From: Leisingera sp. M658
Lineage (GTDB): Bacteria; Pseudomonadota; Alphaproteobacteria; Rhodobacterales; Rhodobacteraceae
Reading direction: 5' to 3'
Length of the DNA: 64,000 nucleotides
Assembly: GCF_025144145.1 (NCBI RefSeq)
Contig: NZ_CP083546.1
Coordinates: 2,434,501-2,498,500, forward strand
The notes under the pieces are model-generated. The model had not been told where the DNA came from. It did no database searches and worked only from the letters and a program-made list of their open reading frames with translations. Positions 26,401 through 33,151 of the stretch are shown here, piece after piece. A program made the translations under genes and the position numbers. The stretch's first letter is position 1. Each line of letters begins with the position of its first letter.

Positions 26401-27403
26401 GCAGTCCCACCTCAACCTGGAGGGCGCCGTCAACGATCCTGATACTGGGCTGGTGGCGGCTCGTGGGGAAATCACTCAGTTGAACACCGTGGATGTGTCC
26501 AGCACCTCGGCACTGGTGCAGGCGCACATGGGGCTAGCAAGCGAGTTCGAGGGTAAAAAGACCACCATCGAAACAACCGCCAACACTGTGGATGGCGTGA
26601 TGGGGGAATACACCCTGCGCATCGACAACAACGGCCATGTGGCCGGCATGGTGGTGCGGTCTGATCTGGATAACGAGGGAGAACCCGCATCCGAGGTCGC
26701 GTTTCAGGCAGACAAGTTTGCAATTGTCTCTGCGGATGGCGTGCAGAAGCGCAGCCCCTTTGTGGTCTATACTGAAGACACGGTCGTTGGCGGCATTTTG
26801 GTGCCTGCGGGCGTCTACATGCGCAAGGCGGCGATCCGCGAAGGCTCAATCGGAAATGCCCAAATTGCGGGAAGTCTGAGTTCCCCTGATTATGCGGAGG
26901 ACGCAAACGGGATCCCAACCGAAGGCGTGAAGATCGACTTCAAGAACAACGCGCTGAAAGTGGCCGGCGCAGTGTTTTCCCGGCCCATGGTCCTGGCGCA
27001 GGGGTCCTTCACGGCTCCGGGGCAAATCGGCAATGGCGCCCGCTGGGCCTTTGTGAATACCGGCATCCGGGTCGGCAAACTGGACGTCTGGCAGGCGCAG
27101 CGGTTTGCCCTGGCCGCTGCCGCTTCGGTCACCACCACCGGCACTGCACCGGGCGGCATGGACCCCAACAACACATTCTGGACCCTCAATACATCGATCC
27201 AGCCCGGCGCGCGCTGGAATGGCTTCGGCGGCGCCAACCCCGATCCGGCAGCGTCTTGGAGCAAGGACCCTTCCGCGCTGGTGGATCCGCATTGGGCCAG
27301 CGGCAGCGATCAGCGGGTGTTCCTGGCAATCGATCTGGAGGCCCAGGGCGGCGTCTATTTCAACAACCCGAAAATCGAATGGACAGTGTTCCAGGTAACA
27401 TAA
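23459..27403 (+). CDS. Large tail tip/host-specificity protein (gpJ-like)
   Basis: At 1314 aa this is the largest gene of the window. An N-terminal hydrophobic stretch (residues 3-20) resembles a signal peptide. Residues about 80-560 form the hub with a Phage-tail_3-like core. A fibronectin-like unit (about 540-640) follows, then long coiled coils with A-E-S-R-L-S-S-A-E-type heptads (720-900). Two near-identical segments of V-D-V-S-S-T-S-A-L-V-Q occur near 975-1025, with a DUF1983-like C-terminal domain. It would connect the tail tip to a fibre and recognise the host. Confidence 0.82.
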   Translation: MKLLSYALLFLLVLCQPAEAASVGAVLVALGTAFKAYVAANAIAAFALRTLVSTGISLLLKKFQQRKQRRPGIQTSATTTGGTDPQGSVVGRFATAGHLVYQNSHGGNRVYLTHVIELGDLPGASLRRLIIDGEYSEIGTDWDPNVGYQILNKVADDGWGYGWIRFYDGSQLAADPRLVALYGADPDRPWTNDHILTGLNYAVLTFYRSDKQYPNGRPQVRFELNGPGFYDVRQDSTAGGNGPQRWEDQTTWQPTENLMVMAYTVMRGITLPCGSVWGGGFPAGDMPYTEWAAALDACDLGVGSNNRPQFRGGMEIRFEEPPADFLEEIFAAANAEIVELGGYWYPLVGSVDTYAADLTEDDLLVSEGWKHDPFPGLEKAFNAVTITHPSPNALWNPSAPVTLTRPEWEAEDGGERVFDLKLPMVFNTPQARQIGNALLKENRRFRTHRLPLPPEYSNLRPLLKTRFTSGWYGYSGKTFTITEMAYDLLKLNVSVSLREWDHSDFDPDLALETPDLPQVTAPIVTQDAGVPGFGVSGIGIKDANGIVRGVGIRAVWTPSLAFTADGVSFQVRVKDGDDERFSASTADLELGTFRLEPMQGGTEYEARAKAISKTRDTKWTAWLPVTTPAFKLQPDMLAEETWQAITDDATAAAAALDDQLVLDKIAPLEGAVQRDLEIRDVQNFHAAEALGVIGDKVLWALTRLSEIDGRMADAGIYQDPDTGTVRIYGVVAEAERISEAEIRLSAAESRISLTATEAYVNQQVSIALTDPSQFPVFEGLQVRVNQVEADLDAAEAAIALKATQTEVDGMDARLSSAEVDIDAAQEAITLKVDQADFDAAESRLSSAEVQISTLDGPAITQTVSDVRTLHDQLGTQDVATLEQLLLAYEQREALKTQIAYATQDIRARVDDDRSATAAITASLGVAIENSVALIESEKLVRADATSALSQSYEQLSGRVEGAEGDLTQVNKVDVSSTSALVQSHLNLEGAVNDPDTGLVAARGEITQLNTVDVSSTSALVQAHMGLASEFEGKKTTIETTANTVDGVMGEYTLRIDNNGHVAGMVVRSDLDNEGEPASEVAFQADKFAIVSADGVQKRSPFVVYTEDTVVGGILVPAGVYMRKAAIREGSIGNAQIAGSLSSPDYAEDANGIPTEGVKIDFKNNALKVAGAVFSRPMVLAQGSFTAPGQIGNGARWAFVNTGIRVGKLDVWQAQRFALAAAASVTTTGTAPGGMDPNNTFWTLNTSIQPGARWNGFGGANPDPAASWSKDPSALVDPHWASGSDQRVFLAIDLEAQGGVYFNNPKIEWTVFQVT

Positions 27404-27416
27404 GGAGAGCAGCCCT

Positions 27417-28469
27417 ATGGCATGGCCAAAGGCAGGAACAGTCAGCGTTGTGAACGGCAGCGCAATCGTCACCGGCACCGCCACCGGCTTCTTTGGCAGC
27501 GCGCAGGCGGGCTGGGGCTTTGTCGGCCCGGACGGGCGGGTATATGAGGTGCTGGCGGTCAGCAGCGGCACGGTTTTGACAATCACCCCCGCCTACCAGG
27601 GCGCCACGGCGGCCGGGCAGATCTATGCGCTGTTCCCCACTATGTCGCTGGCGCATGATGTGGTGGCCAGCGTGCAGGCGCTGACCGGCACGTTTCAAGC
27701 CGTTGCGGACGGCCCCGGACAGGGCAAGTTCAGCACCGATGTGGTCAAGCTGGGCGATGAAGACACCGGCCTGGGCTGGCCATCCAGCAATGAGGTGGCG
27801 CTGAAAGCCGGGGGCAATTGGCAGCTCCGCCTCAAGGAAGGTGCTGCCAGCGGCGCGGCGGTGCAGTCCAGCGCGACGGATGCCACAGCAGACAAGCTGC
27901 TACTGACAAACGCCTTCGGTTGGGGCGACAAGGGCGCCCCGGTCCCGAACGACAACATTGATGACATCGCTACATCCGGATCCTACTTTCTGACCTCCGC
28001 GGTGTTGGGAAATTCCACCCTGCCAGCAGGCGAGGCGTTTTCTTCCGGCTCCTGTCTCCTTCAGTTCCAGTACAACGCCGACAATGCGGCGCAAATCCTG
28101 ATCGCGCATTCCAGCGGTAAGATGTTCACGCGGATCAAGGACGGCGGAGCTTGGCATGACTGGATCAGCCTAATCCCCAAGCGCGGCAGCGGCCCCACTG
28201 GCGAGTGGGTGCGCTTCGCTGATGGGACGCAGATCTGCACTAAAGCCATCACTGCGGACAGTGGCGCTGACTCTGTTTGGGACTTCCCGGCAGCTTTCTC
28301 TACGACGACAAATCTTACCGTTCATATCACTGCCCGGTCCTCTGCAAATGCCATCATTGGTGGCGCACGGGCGCCGTCTGTTTTGGCTGTGTCCTGGAAC
28401 GCGCACGACACTGCGGGCGGGCGAACTGCAACGCCTTGCAGCCTCAGGGCCGAAGGCCGCTGGTATTAA
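27417..28469 (+). CDS. Tail fibre protein with pyocin-knob-like domain
   Basis: The 350-aa protein starts with a beta-prism-like anchoring unit (MAWPKAGTVSVVNGSAIVTG). The middle has a D-D-I-A-T-S-G-S-Y segment and a W-H-D-W-I-S-L-I-P-K motif near 235-265, as in pyocin knob domains. The C-terminal receptor-binding domain is beta-rich. The gene starts after AAGGAGAG and follows the hub gene. It is a good candidate for a host-range determinant. Confidence 0.78.
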   Translation: MAWPKAGTVSVVNGSAIVTGTATGFFGSAQAGWGFVGPDGRVYEVLAVSSGTVLTITPAYQGATAAGQIYALFPTMSLAHDVVASVQALTGTFQAVADGPGQGKFSTDVVKLGDEDTGLGWPSSNEVALKAGGNWQLRLKEGAASGAAVQSSATDATADKLLLTNAFGWGDKGAPVPNDNIDDIATSGSYFLTSAVLGNSTLPAGEAFSSGSCLLQFQYNADNAAQILIAHSSGKMFTRIKDGGAWHDWISLIPKRGSGPTGEWVRFADGTQICTKAITADSGADSVWDFPAAFSTTTNLTVHITARSSANAIIGGARAPSVLAVSWNAHDTAGGRTATPCSLRAEGRWY

Positions 28470-28480
28470 AGGAGATCATC

Positions 28481-28813
28481 ATGAAAGTAACCTGCATCTG
28501 TGTGGCCGGTCCTCCCGGCCAATCTGAAACCAGCGCCAATGTGAGCGGCGATGTGATCACTGTGGGCGGCGTGTCCTTTGATCTGTCCGATGTCCCCGAT
28601 GGCGGCTTTGCCGAACCGGAAGGCGAAAACCATCCGTTCATAGGGCGCATCGAGCGGATCGATGGCGAGCTGCATGTTCAGGTGCGGTGGTTCTTTTTCG
28701 AGGCAACTGCAGAGCCGGACCAGTCTGTTGTCCCGCCGACGCTCACCGTCGCCAGCGGCCCGGTGCCTGACCCAATTGTTCGCAAACCCCAGACCGGCGA
28801 GGTTGCAGCATGA
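28481..28813 (+). CDS. Small tail-fibre-region protein (110 aa)
   Basis: A strong AAAGGAG ribosome site precedes this acidic beta-rich protein (MKVTCICVAGPPGQSET). It contains a V-S-F-D-L-S-D-V-P-D-G-G turn and a W-F-F-F-E-A segment. Proteins of this kind sit between fibre and assembly genes in alphaproteobacterial phages, with unknown role. It overlaps the next gene by 4 bases. Confidence 0.6.
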   Translation: MKVTCICVAGPPGQSETSANVSGDVITVGGVSFDLSDVPDGGFAEPEGENHPFIGRIERIDGELHVQVRWFFFEATAEPDQSVVPPTLTVASGPVPDPIVRKPQTGEVAA

Positions 28814-29232
28814 CGTTCTCCCTGAAAATCACCACGGCTGAGCAGGTCGCGGCAGCCGCCCGCGCGGCGCTCCTGTCCGATCTGGCCGGAACCCGGTGGC
28901 AGATCCAAAACGGCGGCATCACGCTGCCCAGCGGATTCCACGCCCGCACCGACCGCACAACCCGCGAAGACCTCACTGAGGCGCTGTTTGCTCTGCAATT
29001 GGGCATCAAGAGCGAGCCGTTCTCCTGGAAGGCCCCCGATGGCTGGATCAAGCTGACGCGCGCCGACCTGGAGCAGATCACCGCTGCCGTCGCGGCCCAT
29101 GTGCAGAGCTGTTTTGATGCGGAAGAAGCTGTGGAGGCGCAGATCGCCGCACTCAGCGATGCAGATCTGGCCGGGTTTGCTGTGCGGGCCGCATTTGATG
29201 CAGCCATGGCCGGCCCCGCTGCTGAAAGCTGA
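28810..29232 (+). CDS. DUF4376-like tail fibre assembly protein
   Basis: The 140-aa product has the DUF4376 pattern: an N-terminal helix R-A-A-L-L-S-D-L-A, a strand I-Q-N-G-G-I, a central W-K-A-P-D-G-W-I-K-L-T-R-A-D-L, and H-V-Q-S-C-F. The family occurs as a fibre chaperone or fibre-attached domain. It is the last gene of the tail operon; a hairpin follows directly. Confidence 0.7.
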   Translation: MTFSLKITTAEQVAAAARAALLSDLAGTRWQIQNGGITLPSGFHARTDRTTREDLTEALFALQLGIKSEPFSWKAPDGWIKLTRADLEQITAAVAAHVQSCFDAEEAVEAQIAALSDADLAGFAVRAAFDAAMAGPAAES

Positions 29233-29240
29233 AACAAACC

Positions 29241-29260
29241 GCCTCCCGGAAACGGGAGGC
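29241..29260 (+). terminator. Hairpin ending the late operon
   Basis: GCCTCCCG pairs with CGGGAGGC across a GAAA tetraloop nine bases after the last tail gene. No T run follows, so termination may need other factors. Position and perfect stem support a transcript end. Confidence 0.55.
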
Positions 29261-29319
29261 CCGGGCCGGTTGCAGCCCCTTGCGGACCTTGACCATCCTG
29301 CGACCTTTAGTCAGCACGA

Positions 29320-29355
29320 CTTGTCGCGTACCGCCCCAAGCGGTCACACGACAAG
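29320..29355. repeat. Long bulged stem-loop upstream of the chemoreceptor gene
   Basis: CTTGTCG pairs with CGACAAG, and after a small internal loop ACCGC pairs with GCGGT around CCCAA. The structure lies between the late operon hairpin and the cargo gene. It may be a relic of the element that brought in the cargo, an operator or an RNA structure. The 300 bp from 29260 to 29560 hold no other feature that I can name, apart from AT-rich sequence at 29480-29520 that could contain a promoter. Confidence 0.45.
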
Positions 29356-29560
29356 CTCTTCTCAATAGTAGCCTCAAGGTCACTACCTGCGCTAACCTTT
29401 GACTTCACCCACCGGCTTCATAACCAGATTTTTCAAAAGGAAATCACCTTTTAAAGCACCTCGGCAATCGGCACTCAGGCATTTAACGATATTATATCAT
29501 TTTCGAGTTATCACATTTACCCCACAGGAGTTCGGCCCAGAAACCCTTGGAGTAAAGCTA

Positions 29561-30973
29561 ATGTTTTTTAAGACAAAGAAGCCAAAAACAACTAAAAAAG
29601 ACGACATGAATGCGATCATCGCCGGCATGGTCGATCGCACACAGGCGACTATTCAGTTTCACCCAGACGGAACGATCATTACTGCGAACCAGAACTTTCT
29701 GAACGCGTTAGGCTACAGCCTAGAAGAGATCCAGGCGCGGCACCATTCGATGTTTGTTTCACCTGATCTAGTCGCCACCGTTGAATACAAATCGTTCTGG
29801 TCAGACCTCGCGAATGGCAAGGTTTTCTCGGACCAGTTTCCCCGATTGACTAAATCTGGTGAGACAATCTGGATTCAGGCCACCTATGCCCCAGTTGAAG
29901 GTGAAGATGGCAAGGTGGAACGGGTTGTAAAAGTTGCTTCAGACATCACAGAACGCCGCCGCGGCCTTGAAGAAATCGGAGAGGGGCTTCAGGAATTGAG
30001 CAAAGGCAACCTGACGCACAGAGTGGCGATTTCTGATCTGCCGGACATTGGAACACTGGGAGAAACCTTCAATCATTCTCTGGAACAGCTTAGCACGTCT
30101 ATATCGGCGGTGAAGCAAGTGTCATCGGCGGTTGGCCGCACTGCAGATGAGATTTCACAATCTGCCAATGATCTTTCGCAACGAACTGAAAGCCAGGCAG
30201 CGACCTTGGAAGAAACAGCTGCAGCAATCGAAGAACTGACTGCGACCGTGAAAGCATCTGCTGAGGGCGCTCGGACGGTCGAAGGCATTGTGGCTGAAGC
30301 TAAAACTTCTGCCGTGCAAAGCGGCGAAGTCGTGGGTAGTGCAATTGGCGCTATGGCGAAAATCGAAAGCTCTTCAGAGCAGATTTCGAAGATCATCGGT
30401 GTGATTGATGATATTGCCTTCCAGACCAATCTTCTGGCACTGAACGCTGGGGTTGAGGCAGCACGTGCCGGAGAGGCCGGACGCGGCTTTGCCGTCGTTG
30501 CTTCTGAAGTTCGGGCGCTTGCACAACGATCAGCTGACGCTGCTGGCGAAATCAAACAGTTGATAGGCGAGAGCAACCAACAAGTGATCACTGGCGTCGA
30601 CCTTGTTGGGAAATCCGGCGAAGAACTGCAGCAGATTATTAAGAGCGTTGCCACTATCTCCGAACATATTCAGGAAATTGCCACCGGCGCTTCGGAGCAA
30701 TCAACAGCGTTGCTGGAAATCAATCAGGGCGTATCACAGCTTGACCAGGTAACTCAGCAAAACGCAGCCATGGTGGAGCAAACTTCGGCGGCCAGCCAGA
30801 TGTTATCGAATGATGCAGGCCAGCTGACTCAAGAAGTGTCCAAGTTCAGAGACGGATCTGAGGGCCGGGAACTGGTTTCTCGGCCTGGAAAGCCGGATCA
30901 ATCCAACTCCTATCCGGAACCTGCATTCGAGCAGGAAGAGCTTCGTGTGGCCCAAGGATGGGATAACTTTTGA
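29561..30973 (+). CDS. Soluble PAS-domain methyl-accepting chemotaxis protein (phage-borne cargo)
   Basis: The 470-aa chemoreceptor has an N-terminal PAS domain (about 20-130, ending D-I-T-E-R-R), then a HAMP-like linker (about 135-190). The signalling coiled coil carries the canonical hairpin tip [19 protein letters not shown] and the flank [16 protein letters not shown]. No membrane segment is present, so it should be cytoplasmic and sense redox or a ligand via PAS. The last residues (GWDNF) fit the x-W-x-x-F tail that tethers CheR/CheB. GGAG precedes the ATG at 29561. A longer frame reaches back to 29399, but its first 54 codons look non-coding. GC is clearly lower than neighbours. Confidence 0.88.
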   Translation: MFFKTKKPKTTKKDDMNAIIAGMVDRTQATIQFHPDGTIITANQNFLNALGYSLEEIQARHHSMFVSPDLVATVEYKSFWSDLANGKVFSDQFPRLTKSGETIWIQATYAPVEGEDGKVERVVKVASDITERRRGLEEIGEGLQELSKGNLTHRVAISDLPDIGTLGETFNHSLEQLSTSISAVKQVSSAVGRTADEISQSANDLSQRTESQAATLEETAAAIEELTATVKASAEGARTVEGIVAEAKTSAVQSGEVVGSAIGAMAKIESSSEQISKIIGVIDDIAFQTNLLALNAGVEAARAGEAGRGFAVVASEVRALAQRSADAAGEIKQLIGESNQQVITGVDLVGKSGEELQQIIKSVATISEHIQEIATGASEQSTALLEINQGVSQLDQVTQQNAAMVEQTSAASQMLSNDAGQLTQEVSKFRDGSEGRELVSRPGKPDQSNSYPEPAFEQEELRVAQGWDNF

Positions 30974-31003
30974 ACAACGACAGTTGCAGTGAAGGTATCA
31001 AGT

Positions 31004-31040
31004 AAAACAACGGGCATCATAAAAGATGCCCGTTGTTTTT
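31004..31040 (+). terminator. Strong terminator after chemoreceptor gene
   Basis: A 15-bp perfect stem (arms built on AACAACGGGCATC and its complement) with a six-base A-rich loop is followed by a T run. It is among the clearest rho-independent terminators in the window and closes the cargo gene. Confidence 0.85.
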
Positions 31041-31068
31041 CCAGGCCGTGTCGGCAAGAGGGGTTCAC

Positions 31069-31167
31069 ATGAAGTTCGATAGGGTCGCAATCTGCGCATT
31101 GCCGCCACACGGTTCCGCCTGGGCTGCACCTGCTGCGAACGGCGGCAAGGTCCCGCCCAACCCGTAA
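31069..31167 (+). CDS. Tiny ORF (32 aa) near prophage right end, uncertain
   Basis: An ATG preceded by AGAGGGG opens a 32-codon frame (MKFDRVAICALPPHGSA). In the +2 frame the same DNA reads R-N-L-R-I-A, R-F-R-L-G-C and C-C-E-R-R. This resembles the Com zinc finger that Mu carries near its right end, but a TAG interrupts it where the first Cys would be. Either reading may be chance. Confidence 0.25.
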   Translation: MKFDRVAICALPPHGSAWAAPAANGGKVPPNP

Positions 31168-31246
31168 AACACTCCCTTTAAGCGCCCTTAAAAACCCTCC
31201 GCCGCCCGGCGTTTTTTTACACTTTGGGCGGCGGAACTAGGCAGTT

Positions 31247-31286
31247 TGCAACGGGAAGTGTCCCGTACTGCAATGCGAAGTGTCCC
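31247..31286 (+). repeat. Transposase-site-like repeat, copy 1 (two 22-bp-spaced units)
   Basis: Two units begin TGCAACGGGAAGTGTCCC and TGCAATGCGAAGTGTCCC, 22 bp apart. The same pair recurs at 31384. Unit length and pairing match the 22-bp MuA binding sites found at Mu ends, whose consensus also contains a GCGAAA core. Confidence 0.6.
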
Positions 31287-31383
31287 AAAATCGCGGCGTC
31301 AAATCGCGGAACCGGCGCAGATCCGGACTGGCTAACCCCCCGTTTCAGGCATAAAAATCAGGGAAATCGCAAAAACGAGTTGC

Positions 31384-31423
31384 TGCAACGGGAAGTGTCC
31401 CGCACTGCAACGCGAAGTGTCCC
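31384..31423 (+). repeat. Transposase-site-like repeat, copy 2
   Basis: A 40-bp near-copy of 31247-31286 (three differences), again as two units 22 bp apart. The copies are 137 bp apart. It is the last such unit before the host promoter, so it would be the terminal R1/R2-type pair. Confidence 0.6.
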
Positions 31424-31470
31424 GCTACAGTCCCGCTACATACACCGCTACAACCGCTACACCCGCTACA
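31422..31470 (+). repeat. Five CCGCTACA direct repeats at the probable prophage right terminus
   Basis: CCGCTACA starts at 31422, 31433, 31445, 31454 and 31463, spaced 11, 12, 9 and 9 bp. Each ends in CA, as Mu-type ends do, so the real terminus may be one of them. The remaining 30 bp to the host operator at 31501 have no clear structure. Confidence 0.5.
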
Positions 31471-31500
31471 CACATACGCCGGTTACGTCCCGCTTCACGC

Positions 31501-31582
31501 GAATGTAAAAAAGTTTCACATCCCCTCTTGAACCCTGCCCACTGGCTTCCGATATGCTATGATGTGAAAGAGATTTACATTC
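31501..31582 (+). promoter_or_regulatory. DUF2852 promoter enclosed by an inverted pair of 22-bp operators
   Basis: The sequence GAATGTAAA-N4-TTTCACATC occurs at 31501-31522 and, inverted, at 31561-31582; only the central four bases differ. Each site is itself a near-palindrome. Between them lie TTGAAC (31528-31533) and TATGCT or GATATG (31551-31558), a plausible sigma-70 promoter. A dimeric repressor could bind both and close the promoter by looping or blocking. The regulator is not identified. Confidence 0.7.
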
Positions 31583-31603
31583 ACTGCAACCAGGAGGACC
31601 CTG

Positions 31604-32059
31604 ATGACGAGTTTCACCCCTACCGCCCCCCATGCACCCGTGCAGGGCTGGTTTTCCCGCAGCGAAGCTTGGCTGGACAGCAAGGGCAAAGGCGCCTGGA
31701 TCGCCGCCATGGTCTTGGGCTTCGTGTTCTTCTGGCCAGTGGGCCTGGCCCTTCTCTTCTACATGATCTGGAGCAAACGCATGTTCAGCAAATCCTCCTG
31801 CCGCCACCGCAAGTCATGGGCGCGCCACGGGTATTCTGCAATGAAACCCTCGGGCAACAGTGCCTTTGATGCCTACAAGGCAGACACGCTGAACCGCCTG
31901 GAGCAGGAGCAGCATGACTTTGACGCCTTCCTGCAGCGCCTGCGCGAAGCCAAGGACAAAGCCGAATTTGACGAATTCATGGATGAGCGCGCGCAAGCCG
32001 CCGCCCACAGTGATGATCCGGAAGATGAAGCCGGCAACGGCGGCCCCAAGAGCCACTGA
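31604..32059 (+). CDS. DUF2852 family membrane protein
   Basis: The 151-aa product has one strong hydrophobic hairpin at about residues 32-55 (WIAAMVLGFVFFWPVGLALL, then FYMIW), the DUF2852 signature. A basic segment follows, then a C-terminal coiled coil with F-D-x-F-L-x-R-L-R-E-A-K-D-K-A-E-F-D-x-F. DUF2852 proteins are common in Rhodobacterales, with unknown role. AGGAGG precedes the ATG. It is controlled by the operator-flanked promoter upstream, and the prophage has inserted just beyond that promoter. Confidence 0.88.
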   Translation: MTSFTPTAPHAPVQGWFSRSEAWLDSKGKGAWIAAMVLGFVFFWPVGLALLFYMIWSKRMFSKSSCRHRKSWARHGYSAMKPSGNSAFDAYKADTLNRLEQEQHDFDAFLQRLREAKDKAEFDEFMDERAQAAAHSDDPEDEAGNGGPKSH

Positions 32060-32087
32060 TCTGCCCGGCCTGTAAAGGCTCCGGCTG

Positions 32088-32110
32088 CCCCGCCCCTTGA
32101 CCGGGCGGGG
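32088..32110 (+). terminator. GC-rich hairpin after DUF2852 gene
   Basis: CCCCGCCC pairs with GGGCGGGG around CTTGACC about 29 bp after the stop. There is no T run; it may attenuate readthrough into the RDD gene. Confidence 0.5.
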
Positions 32111-32169
32111 AAACGGTTCGGCCCATCTCTGCCCCCTCACAGCTCCTGCAGCGCAAAGGACTTCTGCAT

Positions 32170-32601
32170 ATGACCGCCCTGCCCGACCCCGACTACCAGG
32201 CAGAATTTTATACATCCGTACCCGCCAAACGGCTGATCGCCTGGATCATCGACAGCATTCTGATCTTTGCTATCAGCGCCGCCGCAGTGGTGCTGACGGC
32301 CTTTACCGGGCTGCTGATCTGGCCGCTTCTGTATCTGGCTGCCGGGTTTGCCTACCGGACCGTGACCATTGCCAATGGCTCTGCCACCTGGGGCATGCGC
32401 TTTGCCGGGATTGAACTGCGCGACGGTTCCGGCCAGCGGCTCGACAGCGGCTTGGCCGCGTTGCACACCGCAGGCTACTCGCTGTCGCTGGCGCTGCCGG
32501 TCCTGCAGGTGATCTCGGTCATCCTGATGCTGACCTCCTCGCGCGGCCAAGGCCTGACTGACCACTTCCTCGGCACCGCAATGCTGAACCGCCGGGTGTA
32601 A
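32170..32601 (+). CDS. RDD family membrane protein
   Basis: The 143-aa product has the RDD layout: A-K-R-L-I-A-W-I-I-D (the R...D pair, about 18-27), two long membrane segments (22-45 and 48-68), a W-G-M-R-F-A-G-I-E-L-R motif (about 76-86) and a third membrane segment near 97-115. RDD proteins are small integral membrane proteins, some with sodium/proton antiport activity. It sits 110 bp after the DUF2852 gene and may be cotranscribed. Confidence 0.82.
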   Translation: MTALPDPDYQAEFYTSVPAKRLIAWIIDSILIFAISAAAVVLTAFTGLLIWPLLYLAAGFAYRTVTIANGSATWGMRFAGIELRDGSGQRLDSGLAALHTAGYSLSLALPVLQVISVILMLTSSRGQGLTDHFLGTAMLNRRV

Positions 32602-33151
32602 CGGACCCTGGCCTGTTCCGGAACACACAGGGGCAAGGCTTTGCTAAGCTGCTTTGCGTCCAACCAGGAGTGCCGGTTTTTTAGGACACATACGCCTGAA
32701 AACCTGCTTGACCCCGCACCCAAATCTTCAACATTTCAAGCGATCTCATGCATAAGCATCCAAGCCGCGTTAGATGGGCAGTTTGAACAAACGCATCTTG
32801 GAAACCTGGCCGTAAGGCATAGCCCGCAAACCAAACTTCTGGAATCTCTGCAAGGCCTGCAGATAGGGCAGAAATGGAGCGCCGGATGACACAGAAAGAA
32901 CGGGCACGCCCGGATGCGGGCTTAAGGGTGCAAAGGCGCCGCGGTCTGCGCAAGTGCTCTTGCCGAAGCTTTCAGCGGCGCAACTCCTGACAGATATTGA
33001 ACAATCGACCCTGTCTGCCCGTCTTCCAACGCAAGAGCCTGTTAAACCATTTTCCACAAGTCCACTTGGCGCACTGGAACCGCGTTGCTATCATCATGGG
33101 ACAACGTTGCGAACCGTCCCGTCTGTCCTGTGAAACTGCTGAAGAGTTCTG
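32602..33151. other. 550-bp gap without assignable gene
   Basis: Short open frames exist on the minus strand (32681-32953 and 32770-33057), but none has a convincing ribosome site or family. Two overlapping minus frames each give protein-like text in different parts, which could mean a decayed, frameshifted gene. The last 100 bp before bpt should hold its promoter. Confidence 0.4.

Larger units (their letters stand above)
1..31470 (+). mobile_element. Mu-like transposable prophage with siphovirus-type tail (left end outside window)
   Basis: Co-directional, tightly packed genes follow the Mu order: transposase A, ATPase B, DUF3164, GemA, Mor-like activator, lysis, gp25/26/27-like, terminase gp28, portal gp29, gpF, gpG, protease I, capsid, gp36, gp37. 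The tail block then has a tube protein, a G/GT chaperone pair, a tape measure and a hub rather than Mu contractile sheath and baseplate genes. That mix resembles RcapMu-type phages of Rhodobacteraceae. The left end and the repressor region lie before the window. The right end is placed near 31440-31500 from repeats and from the intact host promoter that starts at 31501. The exact terminal dinucleotide and target duplication cannot be read without the left junction. Confidence 0.9.

Noticed and set aside
29399-29560. Longer start for the chemoreceptor (ATG at 29399)
   Set aside because: The first 54 codons do not look like protein, cross the AT-rich promoter-like zone, and GGAG sits correctly before the ATG at 29561.
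31384-31470. CRISPR array suspected from short direct repeats
   Set aside because: Repeat units are too short and unevenly spaced, there are no unique spacers of 30-40 bp and no cas genes; transposon-end sites explain the repeats better.
31224-31508. 94-aa ORF over the right-end repeats
   Set aside because: Its sequence is set by the repeats (R-Y-x-R-Y runs), with no ribosome site or family.
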